Assembly (NCBI GenBank): GCA_963778185.1
Contig: CAVZTF010000003.1
Span: 806,001-870,000 of the forward strand
Source of the DNA: RPQJ01 sp963778185
GTDB lineage: Bacteria > Pseudomonadota > Gammaproteobacteria > Steroidobacterales > Steroidobacteraceae
Length of the DNA stretch: 64,000 nucleotides
Reading direction: 5' to 3'
Part shown: positions 16,612 to 25,238 of the stretch, piece after piece
Numbering within the stretch: the first letter of the stretch is position 1
Layout: the number at the start of each line of letters is the position of its first letter
Notes under the pieces: generated by a model
Told to the model about the DNA's origin: nothing
The model's input: the letters and a program-made list of their open reading frames with translations, nothing else
The model's database searches: none
Position numbers and translations under genes: made by a program

Positions 16612-17333
16612 TGCGCGCCGCGGCGCGCGAGGCGCTGCCGGGCTGGATTGCGTTGCTCATCGTGGCCGCACTGGCGTGGCGAAGGACGCTCACGGATGCG
16701 GCCATGATGGGCGACGCGCCGGGCACCATGGGCATGCCGCTCGTGCCCTTCCTCGAGATGTGGGTGCCGATGATGGCGGCGATGATGCTGCCCGCGATCG
16801 CGCCGGTGGCGATCCTCTGGTCGCGGTCGATCGCGCGCGCGCCGACCCTGCCCGTGCGCACCCTGCGCCTCGGGCTGTTCGCGGGCGGATACCTGCTGGT
16901 GTGGTCGGCTGCCGGAGCGCTGGCGTTCGCGTTGATGCGCCCCATCGAGAGCGGACTCGACAATGGCCTCTACTCTGCACGCGCCGTCGCCGCCGCCGTC
17001 TTCGCCCTGGCCGGCCTCTACCAGCTTTCGCCGCTGCGCGAGGCCTGCCTCGCCAAGTGCCGCTCACCGCTCACCGTACTCGGCATCGCGACCTCCGGTC
17101 CGGCGCTGCTGCGCGACCTGCGGGCCGGCGCATGGCACGGCGCCTGGTGCCTCGCCTGCTGCTGGGCGCTCATGGCCGTGCTCGCGCTCGTGGGACTCAT
17201 GAACGTCGCAGCGATGGTTGCACTCGCGGCGTTCATCTTCGTCGAGAAGACCACCCGCTTCGGGGTGCCCGCTGGACGGGCAGCCGGCGTCCTGATGCTG
17301 ATTGCGGCGGTGGCGGCGTTCCTGACGCGCTGA
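16611..17333 (+). CDS. DUF2182 metal-binding-type integral membrane protein
   Basis: A 240-residue membrane protein with about six helices. DUF2182 features seen are MWVPMMAAMMLPAIAPVAILW (methionine-rich helix near residue 63), YQLSPLREACLAKCRSP near 140 and GAWCLACCWALM near 183. The Met and Cys-x-x-x-Cys/Cys-Cys groups sit where a metal path could lie, and together with the upstream DUF1326 cysteine cluster suggest a copper or similar metal function; that is inference. Translation is coupled to DUF1326 by the one-base overlap. Confidence 0.82.
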   Translation: MRAAAREALPGWIALLIVAALAWRRTLTDAAMMGDAPGTMGMPLVPFLEMWVPMMAAMMLPAIAPVAILWSRSIARAPTLPVRTLRLGLFAGGYLLVWSAAGALAFALMRPIESGLDNGLYSARAVAAAVFALAGLYQLSPLREACLAKCRSPLTVLGIATSGPALLRDLRAGAWHGAWCLACCWALMAVLALVGLMNVAAMVALAAFIFVEKTTRFGVPAGRAAGVLMLIAAVAAFLTR

Positions 17334-17352
17334 TTGGTCGCTTGACCTGTGG

Positions 17353-18009
17353 TCAGTCTCGATCGGGGGCGCCGAGCGGAAAGAGCGGGCGGTAGGGCCG
17401 CGCCTCGTCGACCGCACGCGCGAAGGACGGCCGCGCGAGCAGCCGTCGTCGATAGCCGTGGAGGGAGGCGAGTGACTCGTCGATCGGGTGCACCCAGTCG
17501 GCGTAGAACAGCGCGGGCGCGGCGGCGCAGTCGGCGAGGCTGAAGGCGCCGCCTGCCGCCCATTCGCGCTCCGCCATCACGCCGTCGAGCCAGCGGTAGG
17601 CGGTGTCGAGTGTGCTGCCGCGCTTCGACGACACCCTGCCGGTCGCGGTTCTCCGCCGCGCGGAGACTGTCGAACACGATCTTCTGCATCGGCGTCATGA
17701 CGTAGTTGTCGAAGAAGCGGTCCATCATCCGCACGTCGAGCGCAGCGCCCCGGATCCTCGGGGATCAGCCGTACGGGCCCGGGGTGATGAAGACCGAGAT
17801 GCTCGATGATGATGCTCGATTCCACGACCGTGCGGCCGGCGTCGACGAGCACCGGCATGCGCTTGAACGGCCACAGCGCGCGCGTGCTCGGCCGCCAGTC
17901 GCTCCGCGCCCGGCCCCAGCAGCTGGAGTTCGAACGGCGTGTCGTTCTCGTACAGCGCGATCAGCACCTTCTGGCAGTACGAAGAGAACGGGTGTGCGTA
18001 GAGCTTCAT
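17353..18009 (-). pseudogene. glutathione S-transferase broken by three frameshifts
   Basis: Read in the three frames in turn, this stretch gives one GST of about 217 residues. Part 1 (from ATG 18009) is MKLYAHPFSSYCQKVLIALYE; part 2 has LWPFKRMPVLVDAGR and ESSIIIEHLGLHHPGPVRLIP; part 3 has MMDRFFDNYVMTPMQKIV; part 4 has TLDTAYRWLDGVMAEREW and ADCAAAPALFYADWVHP. The shifts lie near 17870-17885, 17743-17752 and 17608-17645. Each needs one base removed, and together they restore the original frame. Either this is a recent pseudogene or the assembly holds three single-base insertions; the intact protein motifs on all four parts favour the latter. Confidence 0.85.
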
Positions 18010-18093
18010 GGGCAACCGTGACTCCTGAGCTTGACGACCATGCCCTGGTCGAACGGGCAGGGCCGAAATCGACGACGGGCTGCCAGGCCAACC

Positions 18094-19422
18094 TTACGAC
18101 GCTGCGATACGCGCGGCGAGTTCCCGGCTGTTGCGCGCGCAGTCGTTCATCGCGACGCCGCGGTACGCGTTGCTGTTGAGGTGGAGCCCCGGAATCTCCG
18201 CAACGCGCGCGAAGATCGCGTCGACGTTCGCGATATGGCCGGGTACGTAGCTCGGGATGCCGCGATCCCAGCGTTTCACGTACGTGACGTCGGGGTCCTG
18301 GTCGACGCCCATCGTGTTCCTGATGCCGACGCGCGCCGACTGGATCAGGCCCGCCTCGTCCTGGTCGACGAGGTCGGGATTGCGCTGGCCGCCGATCATC
18401 ACGCGCAGGCTCTTGCAGCCTGCGGGCGCGCGGTCCGGGAATATACTGCTGTCCCACAACACGCCGAGGATAGGCTGGCGTGACGCCGACGTGGTGAGGA
18501 GCCCGAACCCGTCGAGCGGATGCTCGAGCGAGCGATAACCGAACCCGACCACCGCAATGGGCGAGTACCCGATGCCGGCGAGGCGCCTGCCGAGCCCAGC
18601 GTCGAGACCCTCCACCATCCGCGCGGCGCTGAAGGCGCTCGAGCAGATCACGACCTGGTCGACCTCCGCCGCGCCCATCGACGTCGTCAGCCTGAAGCCG
18701 CCGCCCGAGCGCTCGACCGACTGCACGGGCTCGCCGTAACGCCGTTCGGCGGGCGTCACGGACTCGAGGTGCCGGATCAGCGTGCTGATGCCTGCCCTGG
18801 TGCTGGTCAGCACGCCGCCCGGTCCCGCGCCCTTCCTGCGCTTCGCGATCATTCCCCTGAACAGTCCGCCGTGCTCGCGCTCGAGCGCGACGACGAGCGG
18901 GAACGCAGCCATGACGGAGAGCTTGTCCGGCGTAGAACCGAAAATTCCTGCCGACATGGCGTCGAGGAACACACTGGTGAACGCGGGTCCGAGCCGCCGG
19001 TCGCCGAACTGGCGCAGGCTCTCGTCCTCGTCGCCCTGCTTCGCCGGTACGAGGAACTCGCCGAGCACGCGCAGCTTCTGCGGCAGGGTCATCAGCTTCG
19101 AGGTCGCGAAGAGCCTGGGTGATTCGGGCATGCGGTGCAGCCCGCCCGTGTAGATGTAGCGCGTGCGGGCGAGGTCGGAGCTCGGCAGCAGCAGCGACTC
19201 GCCGTCGCTGTCCTTCACGAGTTGAAGGCAGTCAGGCTTGTTGGCGAGGAAGCCGTTTCCGCCCGCCTCGAAGCGGAACCCCTGCACGTCCTCCGTGCGC
19301 AGCGTGCCGCCAGCCCTGGAGTCCGCCTCGAAGACCACCAGGTCGACCTCCGGCCGCGCGCGTTTCAGGTAGAACGCCGTCGACAGCCCGCTCAGGCCCG
19401 CGCCGATGATTCCGATGCGCAT
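18094..19422 (-). CDS. protoporphyrinogen oxidase-like FAD enzyme
   Basis: A 442-residue flavoprotein of the amine-oxidase/HemY group. The N-terminus MRIGIIGAGLSGLSTAFYLKR is the FAD-binding Rossmann fold, followed by EADSRAGGTLRTE. The middle has DAMSAGIFGSTPDKLSVMAAFPLV, characteristic of oxygen-dependent protoporphyrinogen oxidase (the MSAGIF-GD motif of HemY), and the C-terminus has YVPGHIANVDAI and LNSNAYRGVAMNDC. It would oxidise protoporphyrinogen IX (or coproporphyrinogen) in heme synthesis. ATG 19422 is chosen because the Rossmann strand begins there. Confidence 0.82.
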   Translation of the reverse strand: MRIGIIGAGLSGLSTAFYLKRARPEVDLVVFEADSRAGGTLRTEDVQGFRFEAGGNGFLANKPDCLQLVKDSDGESLLLPSSDLARTRYIYTGGLHRMPESPRLFATSKLMTLPQKLRVLGEFLVPAKQGDEDESLRQFGDRRLGPAFTSVFLDAMSAGIFGSTPDKLSVMAAFPLVVALEREHGGLFRGMIAKRRKGAGPGGVLTSTRAGISTLIRHLESVTPAERRYGEPVQSVERSGGGFRLTTSMGAAEVDQVVICSSAFSAARMVEGLDAGLGRRLAGIGYSPIAVVGFGYRSLEHPLDGFGLLTTSASRQPILGVLWDSSIFPDRAPAGCKSLRVMIGGQRNPDLVDQDEAGLIQSARVGIRNTMGVDQDPDVTYVKRWDRGIPSYVPGHIANVDAIFARVAEIPGLHLNSNAYRGVAMNDCARNSRELAARIAAS

Positions 19423-19487
19423 GACTGGTCCTTGACGATTCGCCTTCGCCTGGTCCCTGGGCAGCATGGCGAGTGTACGCTTCGACG

Positions 19488-20636
19488 ATGGACGAAATGC
19501 GCAAGGTCTGGCAGACGCCCGGTGCGGGCTCGCTCGCGCGCCTCAGGCTGCTCGAGCAACCCCTGGTTCCGCCGGCCCCGGGTGAGGCCCGCGTCCGCGT
19601 CGAAGCCGTCGGCCTCAATTTTGCGGACATCTTCGCCTGCCAGGGCCTCTACTCCGCCACGCCTGCCGGCGCGTTCGTGCCCGGGCTCGAGTGCGCCGGC
19701 GTGATCGAAGCCATCGCGGGCGACGCCGCCGGCATGTCGGCGCTGCGCGTCGGCGATCGCGTCATCGCCCTGTCCCGCTTCGGCGCTTACGCGACCGCCT
19801 TGAACGTCGGACTGCGATATTTGCACCCCGTTCCCACCGGCTGGACGTCTGAGCAGGCGGCTGCCTGGGCGGTGCAGGGACTGACCGCGTGGTACGGCCT
19901 CGTGCCGCTCGGGGCCGTCTCACGCGGCGCAACGGTACTGGTGCAGTCCGCGGCCGGCGGAGTCGGACTACTGGCGCTCGACATCATCGAATCGCTCGGC
20001 GCACGGCCGCTCGCGGTCGTCGGGCGTGCCGACAAGCGTGATTTCCTGATCGAGCAGCGTGGACTTGCCCCTGAGGCGGTCATCGTGCGCGACCCGGCGC
20101 GTTTCGGCGCTCAGCTCGACACGGCGATCGCCGCCCTCGGCGCCGACGGCCTCGACTGCGTGCTCGACGCCGTGCTCGGCCGCACGTTCCGCCCTGCGTT
20201 CGAACGCCTGCAGCCCGAGGGTCGCTACGTGCTGTACGGTGCCGCCGACTTCATGTCGCGGTCGTTGCGGCCGAACTATCTCTCGCTCGCCTGGCGCTAC
20301 CTGCGGCGCCCCCGCCTCGACCCCCTGGCCATGATTTCGGCAAACCACAGCCTGATGGCCTTCAACCTGATCTGGTTGTGGGAGCGCGCCGAGCGACTGC
20401 CCGAGGGCTACGCGGCGCTCGAACGGCTCGTGACGCGGCCGCCGCATGTCGGGGCTCGTTTCCCGTTTGAGCGGGCGCCCGAGGCGTTGCGGCTGCTGCA
20501 GAGCGGCGAGACAGTCGGGAAGGTCGTGCTGGCGGTTCCCGCTGCTAACCCGACGCCGCCAGCTGCTCCCGGTGATACAGCCGCGCAGCAACGATCCACA
20601 CGCCCGCCACCAGCAGCAGCGCAGCACCCAGGTTGA
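19488..20636 (+). CDS. quinone oxidoreductase-like zinc-free MDR enzyme
   Basis: A 382-residue NADPH-dependent medium-chain reductase (QOR/VAT-1 type). The GroES-like domain has EAVGLNFADIFACQGLY near residue 40 and FVPGLECAGVIEAI; the nucleotide fold has VLVQSAAGGVGLLALDI near 150. No structural or catalytic zinc cysteines are seen. The natural end of the fold is near GKVVLAV, but the frame continues 30 residues as a proline/alanine tail, overlapping the convergent ABC permease gene by 92 bases; a lost stop is possible. ATG 19488 is preferred to 19473. Confidence 0.8.
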   Translation: MDEMRKVWQTPGAGSLARLRLLEQPLVPPAPGEARVRVEAVGLNFADIFACQGLYSATPAGAFVPGLECAGVIEAIAGDAAGMSALRVGDRVIALSRFGAYATALNVGLRYLHPVPTGWTSEQAAAWAVQGLTAWYGLVPLGAVSRGATVLVQSAAGGVGLLALDIIESLGARPLAVVGRADKRDFLIEQRGLAPEAVIVRDPARFGAQLDTAIAALGADGLDCVLDAVLGRTFRPAFERLQPEGRYVLYGAADFMSRSLRPNYLSLAWRYLRRPRLDPLAMISANHSLMAFNLIWLWERAERLPEGYAALERLVTRPPHVGARFPFERAPEALRLLQSGETVGKVVLAVPAANPTPPAAPGDTAAQQRSTRPPPAAAQHPG

Positions 20637-21723
20637 CCAGCCACTCCGCCGCCGAGATCGCCTCGCCCCGCAGGATCCGCAGGATCAGCTGGTTCTGTCC
20701 GAGGAACGGCACCGCCATCATCCACAGCCGCGTCTTGACGGGGGCGACCATGAGCATCAGCGTGGGAATCATCGGCAGGAAGATCAGCAGCGGCAGGTAG
20801 CCCTGCGCCTCGCGGTGACTCTTTGCGAACGCCGCGAGCGCGGTGAGCAGCGTGGCGCCGAGCAGCACGATCGGCAGCACGATGATCAGCAGCCATCCCA
20901 TCGCGTCGAACGAAACGTCGAGCGACATGTCGATACGTTCGCTCGGGATCAACGAGAACGCGAGCCGGTACATCAGCAGCGTGACGACCAGCGACAGCAG
21001 CGTGAACACCGCCGTAGCGAGGATCTTGCCGCTGATGATCGCCTCGCGCGACGCGGGAGTCGTGAGCAGCGGCTCGAGCGACTGGCGTTCGCGCTCACCT
21101 GCCGTCGCGTCGATGGCGAGTTGCATGCCGCCGATGAATGCGAGCAGCAGCAACAGGTAGGGCAGCATCTGCTGCGCGAGGTCGAAACGCGACTCGGTTG
21201 TGGCGACGTCGCGATTCGCCACCTGCAACGGATGCGCAACTCCCGGGTGGATGCCGCGCGCGATCAGGCGCAGCGTGCCGACCTGCGAGCCATAGGCCTC
21301 CAGCAGCCCGCGCACGCGCGCGATCGACGCACCTGACTGCAACGGCCGGGAGCTGTCGTATATCAGCTCGATGCGCGCGGGGCGACCGGCCTTCCAGTCC
21401 GCGGCGTACGCCTCGTCGATGCGCAGGATGACCTCGTGCTGCTGGCGCCGCACCGCCTCGTCGGGGTCCCCGGGCGCCGGCACGACCAGCACGTCGTTCG
21501 AGCCGAGCCACACCAGCAGATTGGGCGCGCGCTCGATGCCGATCACCGGCAGCTCGAGCGTGCGCTCGAGCTGCTCGGCCTGGCGCTTCATGCCGAGCGA
21601 GCTCATGCCCGCGAGCAGCAGCGGCACCGCGAGCGGCATCACGAGGAACGCGACGATCACCATGCGGCGGTCGCGGAACGCGTCCACCAGTTCCTTTGCG
21701 AGTACGGTCCAGATCGCGTTCAC
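20545..21723 (-). CDS. ABC-2 type permease (NatB-like)
   Basis: A 392-residue membrane subunit of an exporter. One N-terminal helix (residues 25-42), a large extracytoplasmic domain to about 195, then five or six helices. The stretch ATAGERERQSLEPLLTTPASREAIISGK near 200 is typical of NatB/ABC-2 permeases that contact the ATPase. GTG 21723 overlaps the stop of the ATPase gene (GTGA), so the two are one unit. In Bacillus NatAB exports Na+; for this distant homologue the cargo is unknown. Confidence 0.85.
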   Translation of the reverse strand: MNAIWTVLAKELVDAFRDRRMVIVAFLVMPLAVPLLLAGMSSLGMKRQAEQLERTLELPVIGIERAPNLLVWLGSNDVLVVPAPGDPDEAVRRQQHEVILRIDEAYAADWKAGRPARIELIYDSSRPLQSGASIARVRGLLEAYGSQVGTLRLIARGIHPGVAHPLQVANRDVATTESRFDLAQQMLPYLLLLLAFIGGMQLAIDATAGERERQSLEPLLTTPASREAIISGKILATAVFTLLSLVVTLLMYRLAFSLIPSERIDMSLDVSFDAMGWLLIIVLPIVLLGATLLTALAAFAKSHREAQGYLPLLIFLPMIPTLMLMVAPVKTRLWMMAVPFLGQNQLILRILRGEAISAAEWLVNLGAALLLVAGVWIVAARLYHREQLAASG

Positions 21724-22466
21724 GCGAGCAGGCCCTCCTCCGTGCCGATGACCTTCACGAAGGCGTCCTCCAGGTTCGCGAGGCCGGTCTGCGCACGCAG
21801 CGCGTCGGGCGTGCCGTCCGCCACGACGCGTCCCTGTGCGATGACGACGATGCGGTCGCACAGGGCCGCGACCTCCTGCATGATGTGGCTGGAGAACAGC
21901 ACGCAGCGTCCCTCCGCGCGCAGGCCGCGCAGGAACGTGCGCATCGAGCGCGTGGTCATCACGTCGAGGCCGTTGGTCGGCTCGTCGAGAATCACGTTGC
22001 GCGGATCGTGCACCAGCGCGCGCGCAATCGCGGTCTTGGTGCGCTGGCCCTGCGAGTATCCCTCGGCGCGCCGGTCCGCGAAATCGGCCATGCCCAGCGC
22101 CGCGACGAGCTGTTCCGTGCGTGCGGCAATCGTCGCGTCGTCGAGCCCCTGCAGTCGGCCGAAGTAGGCGATGTTCTCCCGCGCGGTGAGCCGCTTATAG
22201 ATGCCGCGCGCATCGGGCAGCACGCCGATGCTCCGGCGCACGGCGCCCGGGTCCTGCGCGGGATCCACGCCGTCCACCAGCACGCGGCCGCGATCCGGCC
22301 GCATCAGCGTGTACAGCATGCGCATGGTGGTGGTCTTGCCGGCGCCGTTCGGCCCGAGCAGGCCCGTGATCGCGACGTCCTCCGCCCGGAAACTGACGCC
22401 GTCCACGGCCACCACTGCCTTCAGTCCCCGGCCGAAGGACTTGCGCAGGTGTTCGACTTCGATCAT
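21720..22466 (-). CDS. ABC transporter ATP-binding protein (NatA-like)
   Basis: A 248-residue ATPase subunit. Walker A is GPNGAGKTTT (residue 39 onward), the signature is YSQGQRTK (a variant of LSGGQ) and Walker B is VILDEPTNGLD, followed by the H-loop in LFSSHIMQEV. The missing GG of the signature is the NatA pattern. It energises the downstream permease with which it overlaps by 4 bases. Confidence 0.9.
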   Translation of the reverse strand: MIEVEHLRKSFGRGLKAVVAVDGVSFRAEDVAITGLLGPNGAGKTTTMRMLYTLMRPDRGRVLVDGVDPAQDPGAVRRSIGVLPDARGIYKRLTARENIAYFGRLQGLDDATIAARTEQLVAALGMADFADRRAEGYSQGQRTKTAIARALVHDPRNVILDEPTNGLDVMTTRSMRTFLRGLRAEGRCVLFSSHIMQEVAALCDRIVVIAQGRVVADGTPDALRAQTGLANLEDAFVKVIGTEEGLLA

Positions 22467-22479
22467 CCGGCGGCCCCGC

Positions 22480-23964
22480 TCACGGTTCCCAGCCGTAGGC
22501 GCCGGTGAAGGGCGGCGTGTAGGTCAGCTGGTCGAGGCAGCCGGCGTCGAGACCCTTCGCGTCCGCGGTGTCGATGAAGCGCGCCATCAGGCGCGGCATG
22601 CAGCCCGCCACCATGACGTTGTGACCGTGGCCGCGCGCCACGAGGTGCCGGCCGTTCGGAAACGTCGCGAGCACGCGCTCGCCATAGGCCGGCGGGGTCA
22701 CGGGATCAAACTCCCCCGAGAGCAGCAGTGCCGGCCGCTCGCTTGCGACCGGCTCGTGGAAATCCGCGGGCCGCCTTCCGCGCGGCCAGACCGTGCACTG
22801 CGCCCGCAGCGATTCCACGAATGCCGTGCCCATCAGTGTCTCCGCATCGGCGGGATCGACCTCCAGGAGATCCGCATCCTCGCTGCAGCTCACGGAGAGT
22901 TGCATGCCGTGCATGATCTGCTCACCGACGAGGCTCTCGATCATCCTCGCCTGCGCCATGAGCACCTCGGGCCGGCCGGCGGCCGCCTCCGCCAGCGACA
23001 CGGGCAGCATGGCCGCCAGGCCCGGCACGTAGGCGTAGAGGCGTGCGACTCCGGCGACGGTGTCCGCCGTCAGCGTCTCCGTGTGCGGCTCCCACGTGAG
23101 CGGATCGCGATAGGTGACGGGCTTCGGATGTGAGCGCAGGTCCGCGAGCAGCCCGTCCAGCGTTTCCCTCGGCGACCCGAAGCGCCTCGCGCACTGGGCA
23201 TCTGCCTGGCAGCGTGCGAACTGCAGGTCGATGGCCGCGTCGAGGTTGCGCGCGTGCTCGGAGCCGAGCGCGAGCTGCGGCGGCACGACGCCGTCGAGCA
23301 CGACCGTACGGGTCCGCTTTGGATAGCGTCGCAGGTATTCCTGCGCGACTCGGGTGCCGTAGGAGATCCCGACGAGGTTGATCTCGCTCGCGCCAATGGC
23401 GATGCGCACGTCCTCGAGGTCGAGTACCGCGTCGCTGGTCGTGTAGAAGCGAGGGTCGGCGTCGAGTTCGGCGAGGCAACGCCTTGCGAATCCCTGGGCA
23501 GCGTCGGCGTCGGTCGCTACACCTTCCGGGGGCGCACCGTCGCCCTCCTCATCGCGGCAGTTCAACGGATTCGAGCCGCCCGTGCCGCGCTGGTCGACCA
23601 GCAACACGTGTCGATCGCGCAGGATGCCGCGGAAGGCCGTCGCGACGGCGGGATAGGATTCGAGCGCCGACTGTCCCGGCCCTCCCGCCAGCATGAAGAC
23701 AGGGTCGGGCTGCGGCTTCTTCGCTGTACTGGGCACCAGCGCGACGGCAAGCTGGAGGCGACGTCCGTCGGGCCTGGCGCGGTCCTCGGGGACCTCGAGG
23801 GTTGCGCACTGCGCGGCGACGGTGACCGGCATGCCGGCGGCCGACAGCGTGCATGGCTGGACCTCGAGCGCGCCGAGCGTCCGAGCCGAGGACGCGCCGG
23901 GCGCGAGCCCGCAGACCAGCCACATGAACCCGGCCGCGGCCATTCGACGAACTGTCCTTGCCAT
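22480..23964 (-). CDS. exported alpha/beta hydrolase with TAP-like C-terminus
   Basis: A 494-residue serine hydrolase related to prolyl aminopeptidases and the Streptomyces tripeptidyl aminopeptidase. A signal peptide covers about residues 1-27. Motifs: LAGGPGQSALES (oxyanion hole), VDQRGTGGSNPLNC, the nucleophile elbow GISYGTR, and the C-terminal acid/histidine regions LLSGEFDPVTPPAYGE and ARGHGHNVM. It should act on short peptides or esters in the periplasm. It ends 13 bases upstream of the ABC ATPase gene, in the same direction. Confidence 0.85.
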   Translation of the reverse strand: MARTVRRMAAAGFMWLVCGLAPGASSARTLGALEVQPCTLSAAGMPVTVAAQCATLEVPEDRARPDGRRLQLAVALVPSTAKKPQPDPVFMLAGGPGQSALESYPAVATAFRGILRDRHVLLVDQRGTGGSNPLNCRDEEGDGAPPEGVATDADAAQGFARRCLAELDADPRFYTTSDAVLDLEDVRIAIGASEINLVGISYGTRVAQEYLRRYPKRTRTVVLDGVVPPQLALGSEHARNLDAAIDLQFARCQADAQCARRFGSPRETLDGLLADLRSHPKPVTYRDPLTWEPHTETLTADTVAGVARLYAYVPGLAAMLPVSLAEAAAGRPEVLMAQARMIESLVGEQIMHGMQLSVSCSEDADLLEVDPADAETLMGTAFVESLRAQCTVWPRGRRPADFHEPVASERPALLLSGEFDPVTPPAYGERVLATFPNGRHLVARGHGHNVMVAGCMPRLMARFIDTADAKGLDAGCLDQLTYTPPFTGAYGWEP

Positions 23965-23999
23965 CCGGCTAGTCTGCCATTCGAGCAGCGGTTTTGGGC

Positions 24000-24005
24000 T
24001 ACGAT
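24000..24005 (+). promoter_or_regulatory. -10 box next to rhomboid start
   Basis: TACGAT ends 9 bases before the rhomboid ATG at 24015. If used, the transcript would be leaderless or nearly so. Confidence 0.35.
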
Positions 24006-24014
24006 GGCGCTTCG

Positions 24015-24620
24015 ATGCACCGACTTCCGCCCATCACCCGCGCGCTCCTGCTGGCCAACGTCGCGATCTTCGTCCTGCAGCAGCTGGCGGGGCCGCAGAT
24101 GATCGCCCTGTTCGCTCTCTGGCCGCCAGACTCGCCGCAGTATCCCGATGCGCCCGGGTTCGCGCTCTGGCAGCTGCTCACCTACGGCTTCCTGCACGGT
24201 AACCTCACGCACCTGCTGTTCAACATGCTGGCGCTCTACATGTTCGGTGGCGACATCGAGCGCCTGCTCGGCACGCGGCGTTACCTGGCCTATTACCTGG
24301 TCTGCGTGGTCGGCGCCGCCATCGCGCAGGTCGTGGTCCTCGGCGGGTCGACCCGTCCCCCCATGCCGACGGTCGGCGCCTCGGGCGGGGTGTTCGGCCT
24401 GCTGCTGGCATTCGGCATGGCATTCCCGCGGCGGCGGATCATGCTGCTGTTCCCGCCCATCCCGATGCAGGCGTGGCTGTTCGTGACGCTCTACGGACTG
24501 CTGGAGCTGTACCTCGGGGTCACCGGTTCGGGACAGGGCGTGGCGCATTTCGCACACCTCGGCGGCATGGCGGCGGGGTACATGATGCTGGTGTACTGGC
24601 GGCGCGGACGTCGCGCCTGA
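24015..24620 (+). CDS. rhomboid family intramembrane serine protease
   Basis: A 201-residue, six-helix protease of the inner membrane. The loop-1 and helix-2 region reads WQLLTYGFLHGNLTHLLFNMLALYMFG, with the conserved HxxxN pattern. The catalytic serine is in GASGGVFGLLL (about residue 124) and the catalytic histidine in VAHFAHLGGMAAGY (about residue 178). It cleaves membrane proteins within the bilayer; the target is unknown. It is followed by folE with no gap. Confidence 0.92.
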   Translation: MHRLPPITRALLLANVAIFVLQQLAGPQMIALFALWPPDSPQYPDAPGFALWQLLTYGFLHGNLTHLLFNMLALYMFGGDIERLLGTRRYLAYYLVCVVGAAIAQVVVLGGSTRPPMPTVGASGGVFGLLLAFGMAFPRRRIMLLFPPIPMQAWLFVTLYGLLELYLGVTGSGQGVAHFAHLGGMAAGYMMLVYWRRGRRA

Positions 24621-24637
24621 TGGCGGGGGAGATGAAC

Positions 24638-25231
24638 ATGGCGGCCAGGAACAAGCGGGTGAGCAAGGCGGCGGCCGAGGAGGCCGTGCGGACACTGTTG
24701 CGCTGGGCGGGAGAAGACCCGCAGCGCGAGGGACTGCTCGAGACACCGCGGCGGGTGGTCGAGGCCTACCGGGACTGGTTCTCCGGCTACGGCGTCGATC
24801 CGCGCGACTACCTGAAGCGGACGTTCGAGGAGACCGGGGGCTACGACGAGATGGTCGTGCTGCGCGACATCGAATTCGAGTCGCACTGCGAGCACCACAT
24901 GGCGCCCATCATCGGGCGCGCTCACGTCGGCTACCTGCCGACGAACAAGGTCGTGGGCATCAGCAAGCTCGCGCGGGTGGTGGACGTCTTCGCACGCCGT
25001 TTCCAGGTGCAGGAGAAGATGACGGCGGAGATCGCCCGCTGCATCGAGGAAGTCCTGCAGCCCCGCGGCGTCGGCGTGGTGATCGAGGCGGCCCACGAGT
25101 GCATGACCACGCGCGGCGTCCACAAGCGCGGCGTGTCGATGATCACCAGCAAGATGCTCGGCACGTTCCGCACGGACGCGCGCACCCGCAGCGAGTTCCT
25201 GACCTTCATCGACATCCGCGACCGCAAGTAG
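24638..25231 (+). CDS. folE: GTP cyclohydrolase I
   Basis: A 197-residue enzyme that turns GTP into 7,8-dihydroneopterin triphosphate, the first step of folate and pterin synthesis. Zinc ligands are C84 and H87 (ESHCEHHMAP) and C155 (EAAHECMTTRGVHK). The substrate-binding GISKLARVVDVFARRFQVQE segment is intact. Several in-frame ATGs exist (24620, 24632, 24638); 24638 has the ribosome site GGGGGA at a good distance. Only the spacing with the rhomboid gene depends on that choice. Confidence 0.95.
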   Translation: MAARNKRVSKAAAEEAVRTLLRWAGEDPQREGLLETPRRVVEAYRDWFSGYGVDPRDYLKRTFEETGGYDEMVVLRDIEFESHCEHHMAPIIGRAHVGYLPTNKVVGISKLARVVDVFARRFQVQEKMTAEIARCIEEVLQPRGVGVVIEAAHECMTTRGVHKRGVSMITSKMLGTFRTDARTRSEFLTFIDIRDRK

Positions 25232-25238
25232 GTCCCGC

